From Neoconidiobolus thromboides FSU 785 (taxonomy: Eukaryota > Entomophthoromycota > Entomophthoromycetes > Entomophthorales > Neoconidiobolaceae): a DNA stretch of 49,540 nt. Position numbers and translations under genes: made by a program. Below, one piece after another: positions 1 through 11,039 of this stretch. How positions within the stretch are numbered: position 1 is the first letter of the stretch; the number at the start of each line of letters is the position of its first letter. The DNA is taken from positions 1 through 49,540 of the forward strand of contig MU626403.1 in the NCBI GenBank assembly GCA_025603075.1, in the 5' to 3' direction. The notes under the pieces are model-generated. The model was not told the origin of the DNA. It saw nothing but the letters and a program-made list of their open reading frames with translations, and did no database searches.

Positions 1-1398
1 TTCTAATCTTCTTAAATTAAACAAAAATTCAAGAATTATTTCATTAAAAGCTACAAATGTTGTACATTAAAGAAATTGTTATATTACTTAATAAGAGTTT
101 GATTATACAAACAGTAGATTAAACTAATATAAAGTTTGTATTTTAATTAAGCTTTATTGTATTGTTAATAATAAAAAGGTGTTATTATACAAAGCAATCA
201 ATTACAACAAAATATCTTTTAATTTGTTAATTGTACATAATCTAATTTAACAATGATATTATTAGTGATGGCGTGAGTTATTTTTGTAAAAAGTCTAGTA
301 AATAGTTTTATAAAGTTATTTAATATAATATACTTAAAGTATAAATTTCGAGTACTAATTAGTTATTTTGAAATAAAAATACAACCATTGAGTTGGAAAT
401 TAGTATGATAATATAAATTAGCTACTATATAACTGAACTTTGTCAGTTGAGATGTATTTTTACGAATTTACTAATAGTTTTTCTCTCTAAACAGAGCACT
501 TAGAATAGAAAAAAATGAAGTCAAGAAAAAAATACAATGTAATTTCTTTTGAACTTGAAGTTGAATAAAGGGTAAATAGAATATAGTATAAAAAATATCC
601 GATTAAGATTCTTCTAGCTCTTTCAAGATTAAAATAATTCTTCTCGAACTGTTTTAAATAAATACAATGATGTATAATATTTTTTAATTCATATGATAAT
701 TAGTGTTTGGCTTATATCTTTTATAAGCATTAAGATTTGTTTCATGGATTAATTCATATATTAAAGACAAAATAACAATACTTACTATGTAAGTAATATA
801 ATATAACGTTGAATCCAGATAATTTAAATTTTAATAATTTTAATAAGATGACAACTAAATTTGTATTTTGAACTATTAATGTAAATAACATTACTAAGAA
901 TTGAATGCTGAGTTCGAATGCTTAATGAATTTCTAATAAATTTTATTTAATAAAAGCCATGATCTAATTTGAAAGTAGCAAATAAAAGGGCCACTCGATT
1001 AGTCCATTTTCTATATTTGTCTTTTAGTTTAATTTTAAAATGAAACTATCATAACTTCAAGATTATTCATTGCTTTTAACAATGCCAAATTGACTTTAGG
1101 GAGTTGAATGATAAAATTAATAAACAAGTTCGATATTGAATCTCAACTTTGATTCGATATTCACACCTTTTTAGATCTTTTATTAACCAATTATATGAAT
1201 CAATACCCGCAGCTAAGCCGGTGTAATTGTCGGGTCCATTAAATTCCATATCCCGAAAAAATATTCAGCAAAGGAGAACTATGATTGGCTAAGGTTTAAC
1301 TTTATTCCGGGCAATAAATATAGAAAGTGATAAGCAATAGTATTTAATTTTTAGTTTTTTAGTTTATTTCGACATTTTATTTAAATTTATTTACTATT
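1..1398. other. Intergenic region upstream of bZIP gene 1
   Basis: No supportable gene. The stretch is AT-rich with stops in all frames. It holds one degenerate copy of the ~105 bp dispersed element (about 451-537). A short block that is clearly less AT-rich lies at about 1205-1262, roughly 140-190 bp before the bZIP start codon, and may be promoter sequence. Confidence 0.6.
451..537 (+). mobile_element. MITE-like dispersed repeat, degenerate copy
   Basis: It shares the order of landmarks of the dispersed family: GATGTATTTTT at the left, a TTTACTAATAGTTTTTCT core, then a GAATAGAAAAAAATGAAGTC stretch at the right. The GGGG and CCCC ends are lost. This copy is older or more damaged than those at 7706 and 39457. 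Confidence 0.5.
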
Positions 1399-2666
1399 AT
1401 GTGCTCTGTTGAAAAAGGATTAGAATTGTTAATGGAATCTATTGACGAAAAAAGAAAGATTGCAGATAACACTGTGTCATTACCTGAAAAAATAGTTGAT
1501 GAAGATGGTAGGTTTATATATTCAATAATAATTTTATATAACCTTAATTAATTAATAGATAAAGATGCAGATGGAGAAGGTTCTGAAGAAAAGGCCCGTA
1601 AAAAACCTGGACGTAAACCAGCCACTTCAGAGCCAACTAATGTATGTTTGAATACTTTTAAAGTTAGAATCAATATTAATAATTTTAGAAACGTGTTGCC
1701 CAAAACAGAGCAGCACAAAGAGCGTTTCGTGAGCGTAAAGAAAATTATGTTAAAGTTTTAGAAAGCAAAGTTGAAGATCTTGAAAAAGCAAACAAACAAG
1801 CCAATGAAGAAAATCAACAATTGCAAGAAAAACTGGCCTATTTTGAGCAATTGACCAAAAGAGCAAAAACAGGGTTACCTGAAACTTTCGATAGTAAAAA
1901 CTTAAAAGATTCAGATTTAAAAAAGGAAAGTGGAGCTCAAGCAACTCCAGAGACTGAGAGATCTTCATCCGCTGAATTACCTTCTTCTACTAGCTCAGAA
2001 TCAGCCCAAAAGAAAAGTTCATCTCCGGATGAACAAACTTCAGACACAGTAAACACAGGTTATTCTACACTTCAAACGCCATTAATTAGTGATGCACTTC
2101 CTCATGATGCATTTGCAGCTCTTCCTTTAGATTTTAATTCTACCCCACTTCTTGGATTCTCTAATGATGCTGCTTATAATTCTTTAAGTTATATGATGCC
2201 ACCTTTATATAATGATCCACTTTCTAACTTAATGCCTTCACTTACAGATAATTCATACCTTTTACAACCAAATCTCGATCTTTATAAACAACCTGTTTAT
2301 GATCCTAGTTTAAACTTTGGGGTTAATCCAGGATTAGCAGGTTATAACCCACTTGATCCAACTGGACTTGGAAATTTAAATTATATGAACTTTGACCCAG
2401 TTTTATTTGCAGATCATGCTTTAGCTTATGATCCATTATCTGCAGGAGTTTCTGGGGATACTAATAAGAGCGATCCATCTATTGCTCAGGGACAACAATT
2501 TATGGAACAACAATTTAAGGATTATGTTGAACAAACCCAACTTCCAAAAGAAGAATTTGATTTTGATCTTGACAATCTTTGTTCTATTATGAAAGAAAAA
2601 GCCACTTGTAGTGAGGCTAAAAAGAAATTTTTAAATGCCTACTGTAATAAGCCATCATCATCTTAA
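1399..2666 (+). CDS. AP-1/Pap1-like bZIP transcription factor (paralogue 1)
   Basis: Three exons, 1399-1507, 1559-1641 and 1689-2666, giving 389 aa. The basic region (about residues 65-81) contains QNRAAQRAFRERK, the signature of fungal AP-1 (Yap/Pap1) factors, and is followed by a leucine zipper to about residue 115. A long Asn/Pro/Tyr/Leu-rich low-complexity middle leads to a short C-terminal cysteine module with Cys362, Cys371 and Cys383 (LCSIMKEKATC...AYC), like the C-terminal CRD of Pap1/Yap1 that controls nuclear export under oxidative stress. That function is known for the family; here it is inferred. Intron 2 falls exactly before the basic region (phase 0). A paralogue with the same gene structure lies at 24777-25996. 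The start is the first ATG in frame with a good splice path. The family assignment is secure; the target genes are unknown. Confidence 0.88.
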
Positions 2667-3634
2667 ATCAACAAAGTAGATGAGTTTCTCAGTTATGTAT
2701 AACGATATTTCTAAAGTATAATGTAGTGAGATTCATCTAATAACTATTTCAGTTATTTTTTATTGTTATTAGGGATTCAATCTTTAATAATCTGTTCTAA
2801 TAAATTCCCCATTTAATATGCCTTAAAAATCCTAAAGATAGCATTTTTAAGTTATCTTTATATAAAAAATATCTTTATCCGTATCCAGTATAAAACCTTT
2901 ATTCAAATAAATTTTTTTTATTACTTTTTATTCATTTAATATCATTTTATTCTTGCTTACGTACATTTGTATAACTTATAATTTAGTAAAAGCGACATGA
3001 GTCATTTTAAGATTTATTAGTGATCCTTAAATTTTAATTATTTAGGGAATAAAAATAGAAATAAGGAAGCATCGCATTTAGCTATATTGAATTCAAAGAT
3101 ACTGTGTTTAAGTTTGTGGTTAGTTTTAGATTGACAAAAGAGAATATGGGGCTGTGTTTTTGTGTTTAAGAATTTTACTAACAATCTTTCTACTCAAATA
3201 GTGCTTAAAAGATAGAAAAGGTAATGAAGTCAAAAAAAACACTCTCATATTGTATAATCTTAAAATTGAATTTACCGAGTAAGAATACTTACAAAATTTT
3301 ATTCTTGAAATTGCTATTCATTTAAAAGAAAGTAAAAAATACTTTTAAAATTTAGTTATTTTTAATGAACAATACCAAGAACTATATTTTATATCTTTAA
3401 TTTAAAACGACCAAAAATGATAATAGTAGTGGTAATTTGAAAGTTTGATATGAATAAACATACTATTAATTTTAATTAAAAAAAACCCGATACATTTAAA
3501 ACAAACTAATAATAGTTTCTTTTAGACCCCAAAAAGTTAAAATATCAATTAAAAATTCTATTAAAAGTCTCATAATATTAATCAAAGATCTACAAATGCT
3601 ACCAAATTAAATATACTAATAAAAAGGCTTTAAC
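2667..3634. other. Intergenic region between bZIP 1 and LAMTOR1-like gene
   Basis: The 3' ends of a plus-strand and a minus-strand gene face each other here. The only recognisable content is one good copy of the dispersed element at about 3145-3250. I see no other gene or RNA. Confidence 0.6.
3145..3250 (+). mobile_element. MITE-like dispersed repeat
   Basis: Well-preserved copy with ATATGGGG at the left and CTCTCATAT at the right as inverted ends. The interior landmarks are TTTAAGAATTTTACTAACAA, CTCAAATAGTGCTTAAAAGA and GGTAATGAAGTC, followed by an A-run. No coding capacity. Confidence 0.75.
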
Positions 3635-4430
3635 TTAATGATTAGAAATAGTAGGTGTATTAGATCCAAATGTTAAAGGAACAATGAACTCATTAGTAGA
3701 ATCCACGTGAATTTCTTCCAACTGATTAGCTAACTTAATAGATAAATTGTTTAAACTTTCCATTTTACGTCGGTTATTAGGACTCAATGTCATTCCTAAC
3801 ATTTGTTCTACTTTATCTTCTCTAGCTTCCATGTTTGTATTATTGTGACTTGATGATAATGGTAGATCGAATAATTGACTTAATCTCTTTTGATCTTTAT
3901 CTAAAAGTTCAAATTTACTTGTGTCATTGATCGCTTGTCTAAAAATTTCATTAAATCCAATTTTTAAAATTAAAAAAATTAATTACTGATATTCTTCGGA
4001 ACGTAAATTACCATCTTGTATTTTAACCCTTTCAATTGAATGAATACGCGAAATATCAATAAGATTCCTAATTAACCATTTAATGTTATAATATTATAAC
4101 ATTATCTCTGTTTTACTCTGCTGTTTTTTGAACAATTTCATTCAACGTTGCTGCTTCTCTTTCAAGTATTTCCGCTTCATAATTTTGAGCTTCCATGTTG
4201 GGTTGACCGCTAATTAATATTAATATCTTATTTTAATAAATTAAAACTCTGTTTACGCTAAGGGTTCTGTAATGGGGTTACTACTACTTAGTAGATGAGT
4301 ACTTTCATTAGGCTATAAAGAGAGTTAATTCACTTTTAAACTTATTTAAGACTTTCTATTGAAAATACAATAACTAATGAACTTATTAACTTACCTCTGA
4401 GTTATTTGCTTTACTTCCACAACATCCCAT
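3635..4430 (-). CDS. LAMTOR1/Ego1-like Ragulator (EGO complex) membrane anchor
   Basis: Five exons on the minus strand: 4395-4430, 4257-4312, 4117-4209, 3987-4067 and 3635-3938, giving 189 aa. The N-terminus MGCCGSK carries a Gly2 for N-myristoylation and two cysteines for palmitoylation, as in animal LAMTOR1 (p18) and yeast Ego1/Meh1. The mid-protein motif TAENLIDIS matches the TASNIIDVS region of LAMTOR1. The C-terminus has an IHVDSTNEFIVPL segment resembling the end of LAMTOR1. Family members tether the Rag GTPase scaffold to the lysosomal or vacuolar membrane so that amino acids can activate TORC1. It is slightly longer than human LAMTOR1 (161 aa). Its start is 338 bp from the HMG-CoA synthase stop codon. 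The assignment rests on three short motifs plus lipidation signals, so a profile search is worth doing. Confidence 0.75.
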
Positions 4431-4767
4431 CTTTAGTATTGAATTTAAGAATTATTAGTTATATGAGAGAGATAAGTTATATTTTAGTCTACTATGAGAC
4501 AAATTTCGATCCTTTAAACCAATCATTTTCTAGCTTTATTATTCAGTTGAAAATAAATTTTAAGAGTAAGTTGCTATTTTAAGGTTAGAAACATTCGATT
4601 TGCTTTTAAATTAACTACTCTAAATTAAAGTAGGAAATGAAAGTGAGTTATCAAGTGATATTTTATAAATATAAATATAAATATTATTAAAAGTACTAGA
4701 TTAATTATTATATATATTAATATTTTATTAAAATTTAAAGATTATATAATTTTAAATCGGTACAAAC
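4431..4767. other. Short intergenic region before HMG-CoA synthase 3' end
   Basis: This 337 bp AT-rich stretch combines the LAMTOR1-like promoter and the HMG-CoA synthase terminator. It contains a short ATAAAT tandem run near 4668-4683. I see nothing else in it. Confidence 0.5.
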
Positions 4768-6606
4768 TTAATGTAAACCATTAGAAACTGGAGAAGAAAT
4801 TGCATAATCACGTTGTGATTTCTCATCTAAATTAGTGAGATAAAAGGTATTTGGGAAAAGGTTATCAAGGGATTCTTGAGGTTTATAGGGGTGTAGATGA
4901 TGAGTAGTTTCTCTTAATTGCATGACCTAATTGGTATTAAAATTTAGTTTCTCTTAACAACATTAATATATTAAGTTACCTTATCAAATTCAGCAGGCTC
5001 AACCTTAGTACGAGATTCTAATCTATTCCTTAATGCAATCTTGTCAGCTATAGCTTGTACAGATCCCACTATCGTGAAAGAAAACAAGGAAGAGGCTGAT
5101 CCAGATCCATAAGAGAAAATGGATACTCTTTTATTCAACTATATAAAAAAAGATAAATATATTTATTAAATTAATTATTAAATTAAATTACCAAATCTTC
5201 ACTGGGGATTTCACATAATAAAGAGACAAGACCTCCATAAACGGAAGCAGTATACATATTACCAAGTTGACGAGCTGCTAATAAAGTTGGTGAGACTTTG
5301 CTTCCAAATTCTTTCTTTGAATAGTTAATAAATGCTTTTTCAACTAATTTATTGGCATAGGTATCCTCACGTTTAAGGCTCTAAATTATCAATTTTAAGG
5401 AAAATACTAATTAATTCGTAAGGTAATTTACCTTAAACTCTTCAGCACCAGCAAAACGTGGGTCATTTGGGTTATCTAAGAAATCATTAAAAGCCTAAAA
5501 ATCAGTTAAATCATATTAATTCAAGTGTAGTAAAATACTTACAAATCTTCCATAGGATTTTTGCACTAATTTTGTGTATGGAGAATGGAACAAAGAGTAA
5601 TCAAAATGGTCAGTTGTTACTTTAGATCCGGGATTCTAAAATAATTGAGTTAATGTATTTAACTAAAAAATGATTTGAGTTTACCTTTGCTTCAAATTTT
5701 TTCTTGTAAAGAGAATAACAATTATCAACAGAACGAAGATAGCATTCAACGGATAAAACGCCATTTACGACTGGATATTCAGACATAAGATCAGGCTTAT
5801 AAAAATCATAAACATGTTCCATATGGGAGGCTCTAAGTCCACGATCAAAAACAATTGGTGCATTTTTACCAACCAACATAGCAACAGCACCACAGCCACC
5901 AGTAGGTCTAGCAGGGCCTTTGTTGTAAACAGCAATATCTCCGCAAACTACTAAAGCATAGCGACCATCCCAATAGCTTGACTCTACCCAAGAGATAGCA
6001 TTAAATAATGCTGAAGTACCTCCATAACAAGCATTAGTAGTATCAACTCCTTCAATATCATAATTTCCACTTTCTTTAAATAACTCCATTAAAGCAGTCT
6101 TCACAGACTTTGATTTATCAATAACAGTTTCAGTTCCTACTTCCATTCTTCCAATGTTTTTATAATCAATATTAAATTTTTCCATAAGGGATTTTACAAC
6201 TATTCAAAAATGAGTATGGCTTAATAATAATAATATACTATATTTCTTACCAGTAAGACAAATTGAGTTAATATCTAAAATAAATTCAATTAAGTTTAAG
6301 CTATTATTACTATTATTATCTATTTACCTTCTGAATCCCCACAGAAAGCCATATTTGTTTGTCCTAATCCAATAGTATATTTTCCTGCAGATACGCCATC
6401 GAATTGTTCTACACAAGTATTTAATAACTATCTAAGATAGAATTTGAGTAAATTTACCTAGTTCATCTTGAGCAACATACTATAATAAATAAATTATTTA
6501 GTACTTGTTTAACATAATAGTCAAAATAACTTACTCTTTTAGGGAAATAGATATCGGCAGCAACGATACCAACATTTTCGGGGTAAGAGTTAGCTTCAGC
6601 AGTCAT
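4768..6606 (-). CDS. Hydroxymethylglutaryl-CoA synthase
   Basis: Ten exons on the minus strand: 6535-6606, 6458-6479, 6328-6408, 6251-6274, 5685-6199, 5543-5635, 5432-5494, 5192-5380, 4980-5138 and 4768-4926, giving 458 aa. The enzyme condenses acetyl-CoA with acetoacetyl-CoA to HMG-CoA, the committed step into the mevalonate and sterol pathway, in the cytosol. Visible family features: [12 protein letters not shown] at the N-terminus, the general base Glu90 in [13 protein letters not shown], the acyl-accepting Cys124 in [15 protein letters not shown], and His255 in FHSPYTKL. The C-terminal half contains [12 protein letters not shown] and [10 protein letters not shown]. It is somewhat shorter than animal and yeast enzymes (about 490-520 aa), mainly at the C-terminus and in surface loops. 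Two coding exons are only 22 and 24 nt long. No transit peptide is evident. Confidence 0.97.
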
Positions 6607-8440
6607 TATGATATTAAATTTATTTTGTTTTAAAAGTTTAAAAAAAGTAAATATCACTCTCGGTAATTACCAGGTTTAAATAGTAGTTCTATTTAAAATT
6701 GTGATTCGATTTTAAATTTTTTTAATTTGTCGGCTACTTTCACCAACTTTCACACCCAGAACGTCCAATCATATCAAATCAGATATCATCCCATTTTTCC
6801 TCATAACAGGTTGATTAAATTCATATCTCTTTATTAAGAAAAATGGTAAGATAACCCTTTCTTTTTTGAGATTTTTGACCAATTAAAAGCTGTTCAACTT
6901 TAAATAGGTTTGTTAGTTTAATTTTTAATATTTCAGTTTATTTATCGTACCATTTTTTATTCATTAATTTTTATTATAAATTATAATTCAATGATAAGAG
7001 GAATCACATTATTTTTGATTTAGGGGAGTCAAATTGCAAGCTTCATATAATGAAATTGTATTATCTTTTAAAAATAGGATGGTTTCATAACAAACATCCT
7101 TTGGAAAGCTGAAATCATTTCATTATTTTGATAAAAATTAGATAAATAATGTTCTATTTGTTCTTAAAAGCTCGAATGTCAAAACACTTGTCTTCATTCA
7201 ATTAAAACAATTAATTGAGAAATGATATGTGGAGAAAGTTCAAAAAGAATATGTTTTTCATAACAAAGTAGGAATAAAATGCTACCAATGCGGCTATTTT
7301 CAAGGTTTATATATTACTCGGCTATTGGTATCATGTTATCTCTTACATATAGCTTTAATTTCATCAAGTATCATGCTCACTTTATAAAAAACGCTTTTAT
7401 TTAACATAGAATTCTTTAATTAAAAGATGAATTCAAATTTCGCAACTATATTAATAAAAAGTTATTATAAGGAGAGTTAAAAACTAAATAAGAAGATGGC
7501 CTTAAATTTAGTTTTAATTAATGGCATAATATTTGGTGCGTTAAGCTAATAAATGGTTACTTGTAAGTAAATTCATCAAAATACCCAAAAGTATATAGGG
7601 TATAATAAACCCTTAAGGAATAATACTTTATTATCAGTACTTATAGACTGCCGTCAAACTTTAAAATCCTTTCTAACTTTTTGTAACAAGGGTATATTAT
7701 TTAAATATACGGGGATGTATTTTTGTATTTAAGGATTTTGCTAGTAATTTTTCCACGCAAATAGCGCTTAAAAGATGGAAAAAGTAATGAAGCCAAAAAA
7801 AACTCCCATACATATTTTATATTAATACACCACAATGAGTATAGTTTATTTTGACATGTTTTCTGTTTAGGAATTTAGCTAATAGTTCAAAGTTCAAGCT
7901 ACTTAAAAAGTAAGTAAAATACTTGATGGGTAACAGAATTTCCCATAGCTAAAAGTCAGCTTATAAAGGTTGATGTTTTTTCAAAAATGCTATCAATTAA
8001 ATTCTGGTTTGACATAAATTAGATGAAGCTTTGATGTTATTTAAAAATTCTGGAGGGGCCAGTATCTTCTATGTGTTTTATCGTTGTGAGAAAAGTTAAA
8101 AAATGATAGAATGGTCTATAAAATGATATGAGGAGAGTAGGAAGGAGAATGGGGAAGCAAAGTTATGCATTAAAATTTGATACTTTTAAATCTTTTTGTC
8201 AAACAATCTTAAATAATCTTTCATTCGACATTTTTGACTTGTTAGTATATTTTTAACCTACCGCTTTAAAAAAAACGCTTATAAAAAAACATGATTAACA
8301 TTATGACAATTTAAATAGTTTCATATGTACAAATTTCAACTAACTTATAAAAATTAGATTTGGTTTATTCCTAAAAACCCTTCATTGACTTACAGTAAAC
8401 AAACCAAAACCTTTTATTTAGTTTCATCTTCTATTTTAGT
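6607..8440. other. Intergenic region between HMG-CoA synthase and GST-like gene
   Basis: About 1.8 kb without a supportable gene. The first 200 bp are the HMG-CoA synthase promoter, with a less AT-rich patch at about 6728-6795. A well-preserved dispersed element lies at about 7706-7812. A possible heavily decayed relative of it follows at about 7848-7925. Confidence 0.6.
7706..7812 (+). mobile_element. MITE-like dispersed repeat
   Basis: One of the best copies. The left end is ACGGGGATGTATTTTTG and the right end is AAAAAACTCCCATAC. The interior has TTTAAGGATTTTGCTAGTAA, TTTTTCCACGCAAATAGCGC and GGAAAAAGTAATGAAGCC. The ends are inverted relative to each other over roughly 20 bp with mismatches. 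Confidence 0.8.
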
Positions 8441-9328
8441 TTACACTTTCAAAGCAAACTCTCCGTATTGTGTATTTACTGGAAACTCTTTAGCGTACCT
8501 CCCGTGAAGCTCAAGTATACTTTCGAACCATTTACGTATGGTTTGGTCCTCTGTATCCTCTATACAAGCTTTATAATGGACTGGTGTCATGACCCTTAGC
8601 CATTGTAACAATCCAAATACAATGTAATCACTATATGTAGCTAAACAATTTTTTTAACATTATCAACTACACAAAAACAGTAAAAACCTACGCTTATCTC
8701 CTTCAAGAAATTTATGATTTTTCAATAATTCCTCAATCGGCTTCAAAAACTCTCTTGCCTTAGAGTAGAGCTCTTCCTTAGGTTTTGATAGCTTTCTTTT
8801 GTATCCATCAAACTTTTCCTTGGCCTCCTTTTGATCCTCAGGCTTAAAGGTGTCAAATTCGGTTTCCAGGATTAAACCAAAGAAGGAATAGGCAGAGTGA
8901 CAGTTGACATAATGCTCCAAAAACTGTGAAAGTTGAGTGCCATTGGGGAACAAAGGATTATGCTCATAACGTGCTTCCAAGGCTTGGGCAATGGGAAGGC
9001 TATTATAGACAACGGTTTTATCAGGGAACTCAAGGACGGGAACTTGCTTCCATTGGCCATTGCTAGGAATAGGTTTTTGGTTCTATATTTTAATAGACTT
9101 TAATAGACTTACGTTATAGTTGAAATCGTACTGTTGATCTGTCTGTAAGTTAATTTTTCAATGTCAAAGGAAAGGTTCTAGGATTGAGGTTAATCATAGT
9201 AACTAGAATAAGATAACTGGGCTTACTTTGTGCTTTAAAGCTAATTGAGATCTCCACACAAAAGGAGAGAGACATAGATCATCATCTCCTCCACTGTACA
9301 TTGCATATAATTTGAGTTTTTCAGACAT
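8441..9328 (-). CDS. Glutathione S-transferase-like protein
   Basis: Four exons on the minus strand: 9227-9328, 9113-9177, 8692-9062 and 8441-8640, giving 245 aa. The thioredoxin-fold N-terminal half shows LCLSPFVWRSQLALKHK, then FDIEKLTYRQI, then the cis-Pro signature QVPVLEFPDKTVVYNSLPIA, as in GSTs that bind glutathione. The helical C-terminal half ends with YSDYIVFGLLQWLRVMTP and a DQTIRKWFESILELHGRY helix. The context of the N-terminal SPFVWR motif is closest to the beta-etherase-related and other fungal GSTs that use Ser or Cys rather than Tyr. Substrate and exact class cannot be read from the sequence. The exon 2 and 3 boundaries were chosen because this combination alone keeps the GST frame and adds a plausible beta-alpha segment. 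No neighbour suggests a pathway. Confidence 0.85.
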
Positions 9329-11039
9329 TTAAAAAAGACAACTGTAAATACTTTATTTTGGTTTTTTATATTTTTGCTTAATTTTTTGATGATGGAGTTC
9401 AATTTAAAATCTGTCAAATAATAGTTTTTAGAAAAATTTTATAATTGAATTTACCTTATAGGGAAAGTTTCAAGAATTAAGTTACTAAATGATGAAATAA
9501 ATAAAGTAGTTTATTTTAAGAATAAATTTAGAAGCTATAAAAATGCTTTTTCATTGCCTAGAAACCAACGTTTAGTCCTTGCACTATTGAAACGAATGAG
9601 ACGCTAAGGATTCAGCCTTTTGCTTATGAAGCAAAGCTCTCCCTCCTTTAATACTTTTTGAATTTTAAACAGCACATGAAGTAATGTAACCATGACTCCT
9701 GGGTTTTACAAGTTAGAGCTCAACATATAACAAGTTAAATAGATTAAGGCTTTCCACCCTGGCTTACTGAAATTCCACATTTAGTTTAGAAAGATAAAGA
9801 GCGCTCTTATACTTAATATCAGTAAGGTGTTAATACACTGAATTTATTAGCTGAATGATTGGAGAATTATTCAAATAGTGTATCGAAGGAAAAGATGCCT
9901 AAATAATTTAACGGATTTTTTTTACATAAAAAACTACAATACAAAAGATCGGTTTTATACAAAACAAACTTATTGTCATACTCAAAGAGGAACTGCTCAA
10001 ATTCCCAGCGACTGCCAATTACAGCACAAAAATATCGATAGACATGAACTAGCAACAAAAATATGCAACGCGTTTTTGTAGAGAATCGGTCCGCTAGCGT
10101 ATTTAATGATTCATACTTTATTATTATAGGATGTCACTCAGAATCTAAATATAACTGCAGTTTAGCAACCAAAATAGTTAAGAACAGTTTAAAGTTCAAA
10201 TCGTTTGGGCAATTAAAACAATTGAAGCTTTCTTATGACTTGCTATTAAAAAAACTACCCTAGCTTTAAGTTAATGGTGATTTGTATGGTTTGTATTTTG
10301 GATAAAACCTTGTTACACTTACCCAATAATAATTTAAAATGGTTGTGTTGATTACAACTTCGCTAAGTATATACACGTCTGTATCCTAGTACAACTTTGA
10401 TATACACTAAAATAATATCGAAGCATCTGGACCAATGTCCTTGAAAATTACGATAAAAAAAGCTAGATATATTACTAAAATAATATATGCATTAATTGTA
10501 GCATTAAAGTCAATTTTCAGTTGAATTTTTTGGCGTGATTTTTTCCTATCAATAGTTCTAAGTACTAAAAACAAAATCATATAATACTTTTATAGCCGCT
10601 TGTGAAACTTTACTCAATTTAATTTTTTAATTACCTACAATTACTACAATCCAATTTATATTGCTTATGTAATGTTATCAATTGATCATTTTTGGTATGG
10701 ATATTTTTTTCCTTTTAACTAATTATAAGTTTTGTGCCTAAAAATTGAACAAGTTGTTGTTTTTAGAAAGTGCATACTTGAGGCAGTATTTATTTAAATG
10801 AAAAGCTAATCCATTGCTTAAATGGATAGTTATCAGTATTGATATATATTTATACTACATTCTTTTAAAAATCGCTATAAACATTTTTTAAATTTTTTCA
10901 ATACAGTATTGGCTATATCAGTCATGTCTAAATTTTTGAATGGTTTCAGTACAAAAGTCCCTGACGATTTATTAAGAGTCATATTACTACTTAATCCTTT
11001 ATGTTGGGAGGGAAAAACCTTTTAAGTTTACTCTTTTCT
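9329..11039. other. Intergenic region between GST-like gene and helicase pseudogene
   Basis: No supportable gene. Several overlapping frames of 60-70 codons at 9867-10263 have no recognisable domain or splice context and I read them as chance. At about 9590-9655 the minus strand has a tRNA-like anticodon hairpin that lacks a convincing T arm (see rejected items). Confidence 0.5.

Noticed and set aside
9590-9655. tRNA-Met-like structure on the minus strand
   Set aside because: There is a neat anticodon arm (TTTGC-TTCATAA-GCAAA) preceded by GGGAGAGC as in a D arm. However, no T arm with a GTTCRANTC loop and no paired acceptor stem can be found. It is at most a tRNA-derived fragment.
9867-10263. 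Cluster of 60-70 codon frames on both strands
   Set aside because: No domain, no splice context and mutually overlapping. Expected by chance in intergenic DNA of this length.
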